A stretch of 64,000 bases of DNA from Tatumella saanichensis (GCF_000439375.1 NZ_ATMI01000001.1:1-64000), one strand, 5' to 3'; positions 27,642-36,872 are shown, counted from the stretch's first letter. Notes: generated from the letters alone by a model not told the origin. Translations and numbers: made by a program.

Positions 27642-27982
27642 ACCTCAATGGCGAGCCAAATTGTGGCATTTTTCTGGCCTGATTGATAAGCGCACTTTTT
27701 GGGGGGAAATTTTAAGTTAGATTTGTTTATATGAGTTATTCTGTCGTACTATTCTTTCCCTTAAATATGTTTGCCAGCTCACTCAGTGAGTGATGGTCGT
27801 TGCTCGGAATTTTGTCCCTCTGAACGCTATCTCTAGCACAGGGCAACATAACTTCTCAGAATTGTACAATAACGTTGACCGGCAGGCTTCCGGATGCACG
27901 CCGCTGTATGGCGCTTTCCCGCGGGTCAACAGCGTCAATCATTGCAGTAACGGCTGATTAACCTGTGACATAAGGAGTCACC
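27642..27982 (+). other. AT-rich upstream region of the MHYT-GGDEF-EAL gene
   Basis: About 340 bases without a gene. The left part is AT-rich (a G6 run and several T runs near 27690-27770) and probably holds the promoter of the next gene. No clear operator or small gene was found. Confidence 0.35.
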
Positions 27983-30100
27983 ATGCTTGAAGTATCCTGG
28001 GATAAGTGGTTGGTGGTTATCTCACTGATGATCGCTTTTATAGCTTCATTTACGGCGCTGGATACTGCCGGGCGGGTGGCAAACTCACAGGGGTGGAAAG
28101 CCAAATTATGGCTATTCAGCGGAGGGATCGCCATGGGGATCGGCGTCTGGGCCATGCACTTTATCGGCATGCTGGCGATGATGTTCCCGATGGCGATGCA
28201 TTACGATATGGGCTTTACCCTTAGCTCGTTAGCGATAGTGGTTGTCGCCTCCATCGGTGCGCTGCAACAGGTGGTTAGTCATGCTCATCTCAGTGGGGCG
28301 CGGCTGTTACGCGGTGCCGGATTGCTGGGTAGCGGGGTGGTGGGGATGCACTATCTTGGTATGGCCGCCCTGATGGTCCGACCGGGCATTACGTGGAACC
28401 CTTGGCTGGTGACACTGTCAGTGGTGATTGCCTATGCTGCCTCTGGCGTCGCATTATGGTTAGCTTTCCACCTGCGTAAAGGGGAGAGTGGCATGGTGGT
28501 CCGTCGCCTACAGGCATCGGTAGTGATGGGGATTGCTATCGCCGGTATGCACTACACCGGTATGGCGGCTGCCGGCTTCCATGACGACAGTCATGTGGTC
28601 GGCGCAGGTATCAGCTCGCCGGCACTGGCTATCTGGGTATTCTTATTTACCTTAGCTATCCTCGGTTGCAGTTTGCTGGTGTCGATGATTGATTCGCAAA
28701 TTAAAGCGACCCGCTTAGCCCGTAAGTTGCACCAGGCAAACCGCGAACTGCATAAGCTGGCGATGCATGATCCTCTTACGTTGTTGCCGAATCGTGCCTA
28801 TCTGGAACAACAACTGGATAACTATATTCAGGGTGCCTCGGAAGGGACTCAGGTGTTCGCACTGATGTTCCTCGACCTCGATGGCTTCAAAATGATTAAT
28901 GATGCTTATGGGCACCATGTGGGTGACCGCTTGCTGATTTCTGCGACTGAGCGCCTGAAAAGCTGTATCGAGTCAGAGCATGTGCTCGCCCGCGTCGGCG
29001 GCGACGAATTTGTGCTGCTGATCCCAGCGACCTCCAGCGAGATTGCCGAGCGGATTGCCGGACGTATCGTCAAGGCGATTGAAAAGCCGTTCAATATCGC
29101 GGAGTACGAACTGATGGTCTCCATCAGTATCGGTATTGCTCTCTATCCGCCACACGGTTCAGATGGTCGCGATATGATGTTCAATGCCGATGTCGCGATG
29201 TATCACACTAAAAATAATGGCCGTAATGGCTTCAGTATTTATCGACCGGATATGAATCCGATGGGTAAAAATCAGGTGCAGCTGAAAAATGAGCTGTGGC
29301 GTGCGCTGTATAATAACGAGCTACGTCTGTTCTATCAGCCGAAGAATGATGCCCTTAGCGGCCAGATCATTGGCTATGAGGCACTGGTTCGCTGGCAGCA
29401 CCCAGTACGCGGCTTACTCTCCCCGGACAAGTTCCTGCCAGTGGCCGAGAAGAGCGGTATGATTATTCAGGTCGGTGAGTGGGTGCTGAATGAAGCCTGC
29501 CGCCAACTGTCGGTGTGGCATGCGCAAGGCAACAGTGGCCTATCGGTATCCGTTAACCTGTCGGCGTTGCAGTTTGAGCAGAAGATGCTGGGTCAGGTGG
29601 TACTCAATGCCCTGACTACCCATAATGTGCCAGCGGATAAACTGATTTTAGAAATTACCGAAACCACGGCGATGCGTTCACCGAAAGAGACCATCCGTAT
29701 CCTGAATGGCCTGAAAGAGCAGGGTGTGCAGGTGTCTATCGATGACTTCGGGACCGGTTACTCCAGTCTTCTGTATCTGCAAAATATGCCGGCCAGCGAA
29801 CTGAAAATTGACCGTGCCTTTGTCAGTGAAATCAATAAAAACTGTACTGATACGCGTTTGCTGGCGATGATCATTGAACTGGCGCAAAATATGAACCTGA
29901 ATATTGTCGCTGAAGGGGTAGAGACCGAAGAGCAGCAACGGCAATTGGCGGCACTGGGGTGTAATATCCTACAGGGCTTTTACTTCAGCCGTCCGGTGCC
30001 ACCAGAGCAGTTGGTGTTACCAGAAATACCTACACGCCAGCCACGGCAGGTGAAGCTGGATCTGGTGCCTAATACCGGCTCAGACAAAATCAGCGCCTAA
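27983..30100 (+). CDS. MHYT-GGDEF-EAL cyclic-di-GMP protein
   Basis: 705 residues. An N-terminal seven-helix MHYT sensor (about 1-240) has the three signature motifs MHFIGM, MHYLGM and MHYTGM, proposed to bind a metal and sense a diatomic gas or redox state. The GGDEF domain follows, with an intact active-site GGDEF near residue 339 but no RxxD inhibitory site at the usual place. The EAL domain has its metal and catalytic residues: EALVRW near 466, SVNLS, LEITET, IDDFGTG, LKIDRAFV and AEGVET. Both synthesis and breakdown of c-di-GMP look possible; which dominates cannot be read from sequence. The ribosome site AAGGAG supports the start. Confidence 0.9.
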   Translation: MLEVSWDKWLVVISLMIAFIASFTALDTAGRVANSQGWKAKLWLFSGGIAMGIGVWAMHFIGMLAMMFPMAMHYDMGFTLSSLAIVVVASIGALQQVVSHAHLSGARLLRGAGLLGSGVVGMHYLGMAALMVRPGITWNPWLVTLSVVIAYAASGVALWLAFHLRKGESGMVVRRLQASVVMGIAIAGMHYTGMAAAGFHDDSHVVGAGISSPALAIWVFLFTLAILGCSLLVSMIDSQIKATRLARKLHQANRELHKLAMHDPLTLLPNRAYLEQQLDNYIQGASEGTQVFALMFLDLDGFKMINDAYGHHVGDRLLISATERLKSCIESEHVLARVGGDEFVLLIPATSSEIAERIAGRIVKAIEKPFNIAEYELMVSISIGIALYPPHGSDGRDMMFNADVAMYHTKNNGRNGFSIYRPDMNPMGKNQVQLKNELWRALYNNELRLFYQPKNDALSGQIIGYEALVRWQHPVRGLLSPDKFLPVAEKSGMIIQVGEWVLNEACRQLSVWHAQGNSGLSVSVNLSALQFEQKMLGQVVLNALTTHNVPADKLILEITETTAMRSPKETIRILNGLKEQGVQVSIDDFGTGYSSLLYLQNMPASELKIDRAFVSEINKNCTDTRLLAMIIELAQNMNLNIVAEGVETEEQQRQLAALGCNILQGFYFSRPVPPEQLVLPEIPTRQPRQVKLDLVPNTGSDKISA

Positions 30101-30110
30101 CTCTGAATAA

Positions 30111-30134
30111 CGGCCCCGCAACGGGGCCGTTTTT
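30111..30134 (+). terminator. Intrinsic terminator after the GGDEF-EAL gene
   Basis: CGGCCCCG, loop CAA, CGGGGCCG, then TTTTTG. Confidence 0.85.
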
Positions 30135-30555
30135 GTTTGTCCTCCGTTACCCGCTCCCTGGCAGTATCACTCCCTTCAAAGACAAAACGTGCTATTGGTT
30201 AGCGACAGATTATCAATGTTTGACTATATATTTTGTTACTACAAGACAGCACGCACGGCTTGCGACACCACAGGGCATCTGCGGACCGGGCAGCACTTAT
30301 TAAGGGAATTATCAGGGATAGCTTAGCTAACCCGTTCAGACACAGAGTATTTTTGACCTCACCAATACGGTGCATAGCGGCAAACTAGCACAGCTATCAG
30401 TCGTCCTCAAAGAACATTTCGGGAATCTCACCTGAAAGGCTTCGTTCATGCACAAACTTCAGTTTTTTTTGCGACGTTAGCGTTTTTTCTCAGCAATTTC
30501 CTGGCATGGAATATGCAGAACCTGAAAAGGTCCTCAGGAATGTGGTGGGTGGAGT
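30135..30555 (+). other. Gap upstream of the Anbu/ATP-grasp operon
   Basis: 420 bases with no supportable gene. It must contain the promoter of the four-gene operon. T8 (about 30464-30471) and T6 runs near its right end surround a small GC patch, but no convincing stem forms. Nothing else recognised. Confidence 0.35.
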
Positions 30556-31995
30556 ATGGAGCATAGCTATCAGATAGCCGCAAAGTTTTACGATGAGATG
30601 TTACGCAGTGACGGAAAGGAACACGCCCACTATAAAAATTATTGGGAATGGTTACAACAGGCCGATTCACAAGGTATTGCACGGAAACGGGAAGAGGCTG
30701 AACTGTTGTTTCACCGTGTCGGTATCACTTTCAATGTCTATGGCGAAGATGACGGCGCTGACCGTTTGATCCCGTTCGACAGTGTACCAAGGATCATTCC
30801 GGCTTCGGAATGGACTATGCTGGATCGCGGTATCCGCCAGCGGGTGCAGGCACTGAACTTATTTCTCCATGATATTTACCATCAGCAGCATATTTTGCGC
30901 GATGGGCTTATTCCCGCCGAACAAGTACTGGTCAATGATCAATACCAGCCTTGCATGCAAGGTATCGACTTACACCGCAATATTTATGCCCATATCGTCG
31001 GTGTCGATATGGTGCGCAATAACGACGGCGACTATTACGTACTAGAAGATAACCTACGCACCCCTTCCGGCGTCTCCTATATGCTGGAGAACCGTAAGAT
31101 GATGATGCGCTTATATCCGGAACTGTTTGCACGACAGTCTATTGCGCCAGTGGAGCGCTATCCTTCCCATTTATTACAGACCCTGCGTGAAAGCTCGCCG
31201 GTCAATGATCCGGTGGTGGTGCTGCTGACGCCGGGACGTTTTAACAGCGCCTATTTTGAGCACAGTTTCTTGGCCCAACAAATGGGCATTGAGCTGGTGG
31301 AAAGTGCTGATCTGTTTGTTAAGGATGGCGCGGTGCTGATGCGCACTACCGAAGGGCCGTGCAAAGTGGATGTGATATACCGACGGGTGGATGACGCCTT
31401 CCTTGATCCGCTGGCTTTCCGTGCCGATTCCATGCTCGGCGTTGCCGGACTGCTGTCCGTCTATCGGGCCGGCAATGTGGTACTGGCCAATGCGATTGGG
31501 ACCGGCGTGGCGGATGATAAATCTATCTATCCATATGTGCCGGAAATGATCCGTTATTACCTGCAAGAAGAACCGATCCTTAACAACGTGCCGACCTGGC
31601 AATGCCGCCGACCTCAGGATCTCAGCTATGTGTTGGCCAACCTCGACAAGATGGTGGTCAAAGAAGTTCATGGGGCGGGGGGCTACGGGATGTTGATTGG
31701 CCCGGTGGCCAGTTATGCGGAAATTGAAGAGTTCCGCAGCCGCTTAAAGGCACGCCCAGCTAACTATATTGCTCAGGATACGCTGTCGCTGTCCACCTGT
31801 CCGACCTTTACCGAGCAAGGACTGGCACCGCGGCATATCGACCTGCGTCCGTTTGCACTGTGCGGCGCGGATATCCGTTTAGTGCCCGGCGGGTTAACAC
31901 GAGTGGCATTAACGGAAGGCTCTCTGGTGGTCAACTCCTCTCAGGGAGGCGGCACCAAGGATACGTGGGTATTGGAGGATGATTCATCATGTTAA
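30556..31995 (+). CDS. Circularly permuted ATP-grasp protein
   Basis: 479 residues, the DUF404/DUF407 circularly permuted ATP-grasp family. Blocks: LIPFDSVPRIIPASEW, RGIRQRVQALNLFLHDIY, DYYVLEDNLRTPSGVSYMLENR (truncated family signature) and KEVHGAGGYGMLIGP. Such enzymes are predicted to form amide bonds with ATP. In the conserved cluster of ATP-grasp, alpha-E, transglutaminase and Anbu peptidase it would make or extend a peptide. The start has a GGTGGGTGGAG ribosome region. It overlaps the next gene by 7 bases. Confidence 0.85.
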   Translation: MEHSYQIAAKFYDEMLRSDGKEHAHYKNYWEWLQQADSQGIARKREEAELLFHRVGITFNVYGEDDGADRLIPFDSVPRIIPASEWTMLDRGIRQRVQALNLFLHDIYHQQHILRDGLIPAEQVLVNDQYQPCMQGIDLHRNIYAHIVGVDMVRNNDGDYYVLEDNLRTPSGVSYMLENRKMMMRLYPELFARQSIAPVERYPSHLLQTLRESSPVNDPVVVLLTPGRFNSAYFEHSFLAQQMGIELVESADLFVKDGAVLMRTTEGPCKVDVIYRRVDDAFLDPLAFRADSMLGVAGLLSVYRAGNVVLANAIGTGVADDKSIYPYVPEMIRYYLQEEPILNNVPTWQCRRPQDLSYVLANLDKMVVKEVHGAGGYGMLIGPVASYAEIEEFRSRLKARPANYIAQDTLSLSTCPTFTEQGLAPRHIDLRPFALCGADIRLVPGGLTRVALTEGSLVVNSSQGGGTKDTWVLEDDSSC

Positions 31996-32918
31996 GCCGT
32001 ACAGCCAGTGGATTATATTGGATGGCCCGCTATCTTGAGCGTGCCGAGCAGTTGGCGCGGGTGCTGGATGTGACCCACCGCTTATCAATGATGCCGGTGC
32101 AGCAGGATCCTGGTGAGGAGTTATTACTGCCGCTCAACCTGACCGGCACCCATCAGCTTTTTACCGTGTTAAATGGGCGGTTGACCATGCCGCAGTTGTT
32201 TAACTTTTTTGTGCTGGACGAACGCAATCCCGGCAGTATTTTCAGTTGCTGGCAGTCGGCATGGAATAACGCCCATGCGGTGCGCGGCACACTCTCGTCA
32301 GAGGTCTGGGAAAGTATCAACAGCACCTGGATTGAGCTGCGCAATATGCGCCGCCGCGGGATTTCGATCACCAATGCCGACAGTTTTTTTGACTGGGTTA
32401 AAGAGCGCTCTCACCTGTTCCGTGGTGCGTTACTCGGCACCCTGTTACGCGGTGATGCCCTCAGTTTCATTCGTATCGGCACTTTATTAGAACGTTGTGA
32501 CGGTACTGCCCGCTTGCTGAGTATCAATCAAGATATGCCAGGGATGCAGGAAAACTCGGTTCGTGAATATTACTTTCTCGATACCCTGCTGCGCGCGGTG
32601 TCGGCTAAAGAGGGGTATCACACTATTTTCCATCAGCAGGTGATGCTGGATAACGTCAATCAGATGCTGATCCTGCGTAACGAAAGCCCGCGTTCACTGC
32701 ACTCCTGTGTAGAAGCCATTGCGGGGCAATTGAAACTGATCAACCGTCAAGGGGAAAACCGCCCACGGCTGCTGGCAACCTCAATGTTGGCTGAGATGCA
32801 GTTTAATACTTGGGAAAGTTTGATCCCAGATGGCGTAGCGGCTTGGTTGACCGGTTTTTCTCAACGGGTGGATGCATTGGCAGAGAGCATTCAGCACACT
32901 TATCTGGAGGCGCAATGA
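31989..32918 (+). CDS. Alpha-E domain protein (DUF403)
   Basis: 309 residues, all-helical alpha-E family. It opens with LSRTASGLYWMARYLERAEQLARVLDVTHRL, shortened here to its key pattern ASGLYWMARYLERAE, and contains WESINSTWIELRNMR. No enzyme activity is known; it is thought to be a partner of the ATP-grasp protein. It overlaps both neighbours (7 bases before, ATGA after), so the genes are translated together. Confidence 0.86.
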   Translation: MLSRTASGLYWMARYLERAEQLARVLDVTHRLSMMPVQQDPGEELLLPLNLTGTHQLFTVLNGRLTMPQLFNFFVLDERNPGSIFSCWQSAWNNAHAVRGTLSSEVWESINSTWIELRNMRRRGISITNADSFFDWVKERSHLFRGALLGTLLRGDALSFIRIGTLLERCDGTARLLSINQDMPGMQENSVREYYFLDTLLRAVSAKEGYHTIFHQQVMLDNVNQMLILRNESPRSLHSCVEAIAGQLKLINRQGENRPRLLATSMLAEMQFNTWESLIPDGVAAWLTGFSQRVDALAESIQHTYLEAQ

Positions 32919-33715
32919 AACTGAATATCGATCATAAAACCCGTTATCACTACGATGATCAGGTCAAACTGAGCACTCAGTACCTGCGTCTGACGCCGCA
33001 AAATACCCCTTACCAGCGTATTGTTCGCTGGGAGCTGACCTTGCCGGGTGAGGCGACTAAAACCGTTGATACCTATGGCAATGTGATGCATGTACTGACA
33101 CTGGATTCGCCGCATCAAATCTTGGAAATTCAAGCTCACGGCGAGGTGGATATTCATGAGGTGGCTGAAGACTGTGAGTTGCAGGAGTGTGGGTTGTCGC
33201 CACTGGTATTCTTACGTACCACACCGCTGACCCGTCCAGACCGTAACATTAAAGCCTTTGCCCTCAATTACTGGCAGCCAGATGCCCCCGAGGCGAGCCT
33301 GGAAGCGATGATGGCGGCTTTGTTGGCCAAAATGCCGTACCGCCCCGGCAGTACCACGGTTGCCGATACCGCCAGTGAAGTGTTTGCCCGCGGCACCGGT
33401 GTCTGCCAAGATCACAGCCATGTGTTCTTAGCTTGTTGCCGTAGCCTGGGGATCCCAGCCCGCTACGTCAGTGGCTATTTGTACACCGATAACCGCGAGC
33501 ACGTTGCTACCCATGCGTGGGTTGAAGCTTGGCTGGAAGAGCGCTGGCAGAGTTTTGATATTACCAATAATACCCGTGATACCCGCCAGCACCTTAAACT
33601 GGCGGTCGGTATCGATTATCTGGATGCCTGTCCGGTGCGCGGCATGCGCCTCGGCGGCGGCGGTGAAGATATGCAGGCGGTTGCCGCCGTGCAGAAAGTG
33701 ACTCCGCAACAATAA
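32915..33715 (+). CDS. Transglutaminase-like protease family protein
   Basis: 266 residues. An N-terminal bacterial transglutaminase-like beta domain (HKTRYHYDDQVKLSTQYLRL) is followed by the papain-like core. The catalytic triad is visible as Cys in GTGVCQDHSH, His in VATHAWVEAW and Asp in FDITNN. Likely a peptidase or amide-forming enzyme acting on the product of the ATP-grasp protein. The start overlaps the previous stop as ATGA; a longer frame from 32810 is rejected. Confidence 0.88.
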   Translation: MKLNIDHKTRYHYDDQVKLSTQYLRLTPQNTPYQRIVRWELTLPGEATKTVDTYGNVMHVLTLDSPHQILEIQAHGEVDIHEVAEDCELQECGLSPLVFLRTTPLTRPDRNIKAFALNYWQPDAPEASLEAMMAALLAKMPYRPGSTTVADTASEVFARGTGVCQDHSHVFLACCRSLGIPARYVSGYLYTDNREHVATHAWVEAWLEERWQSFDITNNTRDTRQHLKLAVGIDYLDACPVRGMRLGGGGEDMQAVAAVQKVTPQQ

Positions 33716-33740
33716 AATCTGACAGGTTAGGACCTTCGCT

Positions 33741-34448
33741 ATGACTTATTGTGTCGCAATGCGTTTATCCTCAGGCATGGTGTTTGTGTCTGATTCACGG
33801 ACGAATGCCGGGGTTGACCATATCTCCACCTTTCGGAAACTGCATGTGTTCCAGGTGGATAACGAAAGAACGCTGGTGCTGCAGAGTGCCGGTAATCTGG
33901 CTACCACCCAGAGCGTGCTCAGCCTGCTGAAGCGGGCGATGCAACAGGGCGGCGAAACAGCGGGGATTTTAAAGGCGGCCTCGATGTATGAGATTGCCTT
34001 ACTGATCGGCGAGACCTTACGTGAAGTGATTAAACGTGACGGCGAAGAGTTCAGTGGCACGCTACTGCTCGGTGGCCAGATCCGCGGTGAAGCGCCGCGG
34101 CTGTTTCAGATCTATTCGCAGGGTAATTTCATCGAAGCTGGTGTGGATACGCCGTATTTTCAGATCGGTGAGAGTAAGTACGGCAAGCCGATCATTGATC
34201 GGGTACTGCGTTATGAAACGCCGCTCGATCAGGCGATGCAGTGCGCCCTGATTTCGATGGATTCGACCTTAGCCAGTAATATTTCTGTCGGCTTACCGCT
34301 GGATGTGATGATTTACCGCAGTGACAGTTTTAGTGATGCGGAACAGTATCATCTGACCGACACCCACCCTTATTTTTCGCAGATCCGCCAATTATGGAGT
34401 AAAGGCCTACTGAGTGTCTTTTCCCGTTTACCACCTCTCTCTTTATAA
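33741..34448 (+). CDS. Anbu-type proteasome-like peptidase
   Basis: 235 residues, 20S-proteasome beta/HslV-like Ntn hydrolase of the Anbu (ancestral beta subunit) group. After removal of Met1, Thr2 (MTYCVAMRL) would be the N-terminal nucleophile, without any propeptide. The strand VFVSDSRTNAG and the block FSGTLLLGGQ are typical. Known Anbu proteins form open-ring or helical assemblies; their substrate is unknown. It is the last gene of the four-gene cluster. Confidence 0.86.
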   Translation: MTYCVAMRLSSGMVFVSDSRTNAGVDHISTFRKLHVFQVDNERTLVLQSAGNLATTQSVLSLLKRAMQQGGETAGILKAASMYEIALLIGETLREVIKRDGEEFSGTLLLGGQIRGEAPRLFQIYSQGNFIEAGVDTPYFQIGESKYGKPIIDRVLRYETPLDQAMQCALISMDSTLASNISVGLPLDVMIYRSDSFSDAEQYHLTDTHPYFSQIRQLWSKGLLSVFSRLPPLSL

Positions 34449-34454
34449 GCGGAA

Positions 34455-34474
34455 AACCGCCCACTAGGGCGGTT
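34455..34474. terminator. Shared hairpin between Anbu gene and ridA-like gene
   Basis: AACCGCCC, loop ACTA, GGGCGGTT. On the minus strand a TTTT follows the stem; on the plus strand there is little T. It separates two converging genes. Confidence 0.6.
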
Positions 34475-34482
34475 CACTTCGA

Positions 34483-34944
34483 TCAGTCGAACTCGACCAC
34501 CATCTCGATTTCGACGGCCATACCTAGCGGTAATTCGGTGGCGGACACGGCGCTACGGGCATGGCGGCCTTTATCACCGAATACCTCCACTATCAGGTCG
34601 GAAGCACCGTTAATCACCAAGTGTTGCTGATCGAAGCCGGGAGCACTGCGCACCCACGCCAGCAGCTTAACGAAGCGGGTAATACGATCTAGGGAACCCA
34701 GTTCTTTATTCAGTACGCTTAGGGCGTTGATCACCGTCATTCGGGCTGCTTGGTAGCCTTCCTCAAGGGTAAGATCATTGCCAACGACCCCTTTTACTGC
34801 CACGACACCGTCCTTAATCGGGCCCTGTCCGGAGACAAACGCCAGCTTGCCGGTGGTCACAACGGGCACGAAGTTGGCCGGAGGCGCTTTAAGTTCTGGC
34901 AGGGTGATCCCCAGTTCGGTCAATTTCTGTTGCGGAGTTAACAT
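34483..34944 (-). CDS. RidA-family (YjgF/YER057c-like) protein
   Basis: 153 residues, the longer RidA subgroup with an N-terminal LTPQQKLTELGITLPELKAP. Family blocks: LAFVSGQGPIKDG, AARMTVINALSVL and ELPLGMAVEIEMV. RidA itself hydrolyses reactive enamine/imine intermediates from amino acid breakdown using an arginine in the RSAV-type strand; HARSAVSATELP is present here. It diverges from a DadA-like amino acid oxidase, which makes imines, so the two may work together; this is an inference. Confidence 0.85.
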   Translation of the reverse strand: MLTPQQKLTELGITLPELKAPPANFVPVVTTGKLAFVSGQGPIKDGVVAVKGVVGNDLTLEEGYQAARMTVINALSVLNKELGSLDRITRFVKLLAWVRSAPGFDQQHLVINGASDLIVEVFGDKGRHARSAVSATELPLGMAVEIEMVVEFD

Positions 34945-35125
34945 GGTTTTTCCTGGTCAGGTTAGGCGAAGCGAGGTACGCGGGAAAAAAGCGTTTTTAT
35001 TTTTTTGTGAGGGTGACTGTCCTGTTTGGAAACCGCCAAACAGCCGCACAAAAATAACACTATTCAACATCATTCCATGGAGATCAATATAAAATGGCAC
35101 TTATGGCGCAACCCTCGGCGCAGTG

Positions 35126-35181
35126 ACCCAAAATGAGGCGTTTTTGTCGGTAACTTACTGGTTTTGCACCAAAATAAGGCG
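35126..35181 (+). repeat. Two direct repeats upstream of the DadA-like gene
   Basis: ACCCAAAATGAGGCG (35126-35140) and CACCAAAATAAGGCG (35167-35181) share 13 of 15 positions and are spaced 41 bases centre to centre, close to four helical turns. They could be a two-site operator in the intergenic region between the RidA-like and DadA-like genes. Confidence 0.45.
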
Positions 35182-35192
35182 CTTTAATCAGG

Positions 35193-35222
35193 TTGGTATT
35201 TTCGTCTCAGGCAGCGTATTTT
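35193..35222 (+). promoter_or_regulatory. Possible sigma70 promoter of the DadA-like gene
   Basis: TTGGTA and TATTTT are 18 bases apart, each matching consensus at four of six positions. Transcription would begin near 35229 and give a leader of about 150 bases. It lies just after the direct repeats. Confidence 0.3.
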
Positions 35223-35278
35223 AGGGGGGAAGTATCGCTTTCATCGCAGTTTGTACACGCACCATCGTGGCGTTATTC

Positions 35279-35348
35279 AGGCTGCGAAGATTACCGCCGG
35301 GTGCAGTCCGGCTGGCCACGATTATTGGCCGGTACTTCGCCTTTTTTT
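35279..35348 (+). ncRNA. Structured leader RNA ending in a T7 tract
   Basis: An outer stem GCGAAG (35284-35289) with CTTCGC (35335-35340) encloses two hairpins: GCCGG/CCGGC (35296-35312) and GGCCA/TGGCC (35314-35330). Each has a 7-base loop. TTTTTTT follows at once (35342-35348). The DadA-like ATG is 28 bases further on. This three-way-junction shape closed by a terminator suggests an attenuator or riboswitch-like leader, or the 3' end of a small RNA. It matches no riboswitch I know. Confidence 0.45.
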
Positions 35349-35376
35349 GTAGACGCAATCGTGACAGGATCAGGTT

Positions 35377-36621
35377 ATGACATTTGATGTACTGGTTTTA
35401 GGCTCAGGAATGGTCGGGGCAGGCTGTACCTTGTATTTACAAGAAGCCGGTAAGTCGGTGGCGCTGGTGGACAAAGGACAGCCAGGGATGCAAACCTCCC
35501 ACGGCAATGCCGGTATTATCCAGCGCGAAGCGATCCATCCCTATGCGTTTCCCCGTGAACTGAAGGTCATTATGGGGACGGCACTTAACCGCCGTACCGA
35601 TATTCAGTATCACCTTAATGCTCTCGCCGGATTAGTTCGTCCGCTCAGCCAGTACTACCGCTACTCGGCGCCTAAGCCTTATGCGCCCATTGCCCGAGAA
35701 TATGCCTCACTGATTTCATTGTCACTGGAAACGCACCAGCATCTGATCCAGCGCGCCGGGGCCGAGGCATTATTGGGGAACCACCACTGGCTGGCGATCT
35801 CCCGCACAGATCAGCATCTGCGGCAGAGCTATCGGCAGGCCGATCTTTTCGCTGAACTTGGGGTCAGCCATCAGAAACTGGATGCGCAGCAACTAAAACA
35901 ACTGGAGCCGGATCTTAGCACCGCGTTTCCCGGGGCGGTGATGTGGACTTCGCCACAAACCATCCGCCATCCGTCAAAACTGGTGCAGGCCTACGTTGAT
36001 CTATTTTGTGCGGCGGGCGGGCAGTTTATCACCGCGGATGTCAGCAATCTGACCCGCACGGCGGGGCTGTGGCAAATTCGCGATGCACAGGGGCAACTGA
36101 TCCAAGCCAAAGAAGTCGTGGTCGCCCTTGGCCCTTGGAGCACCGAACTAACAGCCCGCTTTGGCTACCGACCACCGCTCTTTTCCAAGCGGGGTTATCA
36201 TCGCCACTATCGGCCACTGCTTGGAAAAACCTTGAATAACTGGGTGATGGATGCGGAAAAAGGCTATCTGCTAGCGCCGATGGAGCAGGGCATCCGCCTG
36301 ACCACCGGTGCAGAGCTGGCGAAACCGGATGCGCCGCAAACCCCACGCCAACTGAGTATGCTGGAACCCATCGCCCGTCAGAGTTTCCCGGTCGGCGAGA
36401 GGGTGGATAACGAAACCTGGTCAGGGCAGCGCCCTTGTTTGCCGGATATGAAACCGGTGATCGGTAAAGTTCCTAGCACTGACGGGATGTGGTGCGCCTT
36501 TGGACACGGCCATCAGGGCTTTACCTTAGGCCCGGCCACCGGTATGTTACTGGCTCAGATGATGACCGGACAGGCTACCCGTATTGATACCCAGCCGTTT
36601 AGCCCGGCCCGTTGGGCATAG
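35377..36621 (+). CDS. DadA-like FAD-dependent amino acid dehydrogenase/oxidase
   Basis: 414 residues, DAO family. The N-terminal FAD site is VLVLGSGMVGAGCTLYLQEAG, seen as GSGMVGAG followed by VALVDKG. The flavin-contacting block is TSHGNAGII, and the C-terminal FAD motif is FGHGHQGFTLGPATG. Such enzymes oxidise D-amino acids or similar amines to imines/keto acids; which amine is unclear. E. coli DadA is paired with an alanine racemase gene, absent here. The neighbour is a RidA-family protein. Its leader contains the structured RNA above. Confidence 0.8.
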   Translation: MTFDVLVLGSGMVGAGCTLYLQEAGKSVALVDKGQPGMQTSHGNAGIIQREAIHPYAFPRELKVIMGTALNRRTDIQYHLNALAGLVRPLSQYYRYSAPKPYAPIAREYASLISLSLETHQHLIQRAGAEALLGNHHWLAISRTDQHLRQSYRQADLFAELGVSHQKLDAQQLKQLEPDLSTAFPGAVMWTSPQTIRHPSKLVQAYVDLFCAAGGQFITADVSNLTRTAGLWQIRDAQGQLIQAKEVVVALGPWSTELTARFGYRPPLFSKRGYHRHYRPLLGKTLNNWVMDAEKGYLLAPMEQGIRLTTGAELAKPDAPQTPRQLSMLEPIARQSFPVGERVDNETWSGQRPCLPDMKPVIGKVPSTDGMWCAFGHGHQGFTLGPATGMLLAQMMTGQATRIDTQPFSPARWA

Positions 36622-36872
36622 CAGACCCGCGGACGATCTATAACACAGGCTACGCCCTGACATACCGTAATTGCCGGAAATAAGGTAGACTACGCGCCCG
36701 GAGAGTTACAGCTGCGTGCTCTCTGCCGAGAACAACGTGAAGCTGCCTGACGCCGGTCAATGATCCCGGATGGGGCAGCCGTTAAAGCCGCCGGTAATTT
36801 GTCTACCGGTCAGCGTGATTTTCCCGGAGAAGGCCAGGCAGGTCTTTTCCGCCAACAATGAAGAATCTGTTG

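Noticed and set aside
35094..35109. Sigma54-like element TGGCAC with GG-N10-GC upstream of the DadA-like gene
   Set aside because: The -12 part is GCGC rather than TTGC, there is no clear NtrC site, and the leader would be very long. Chance match more likely.
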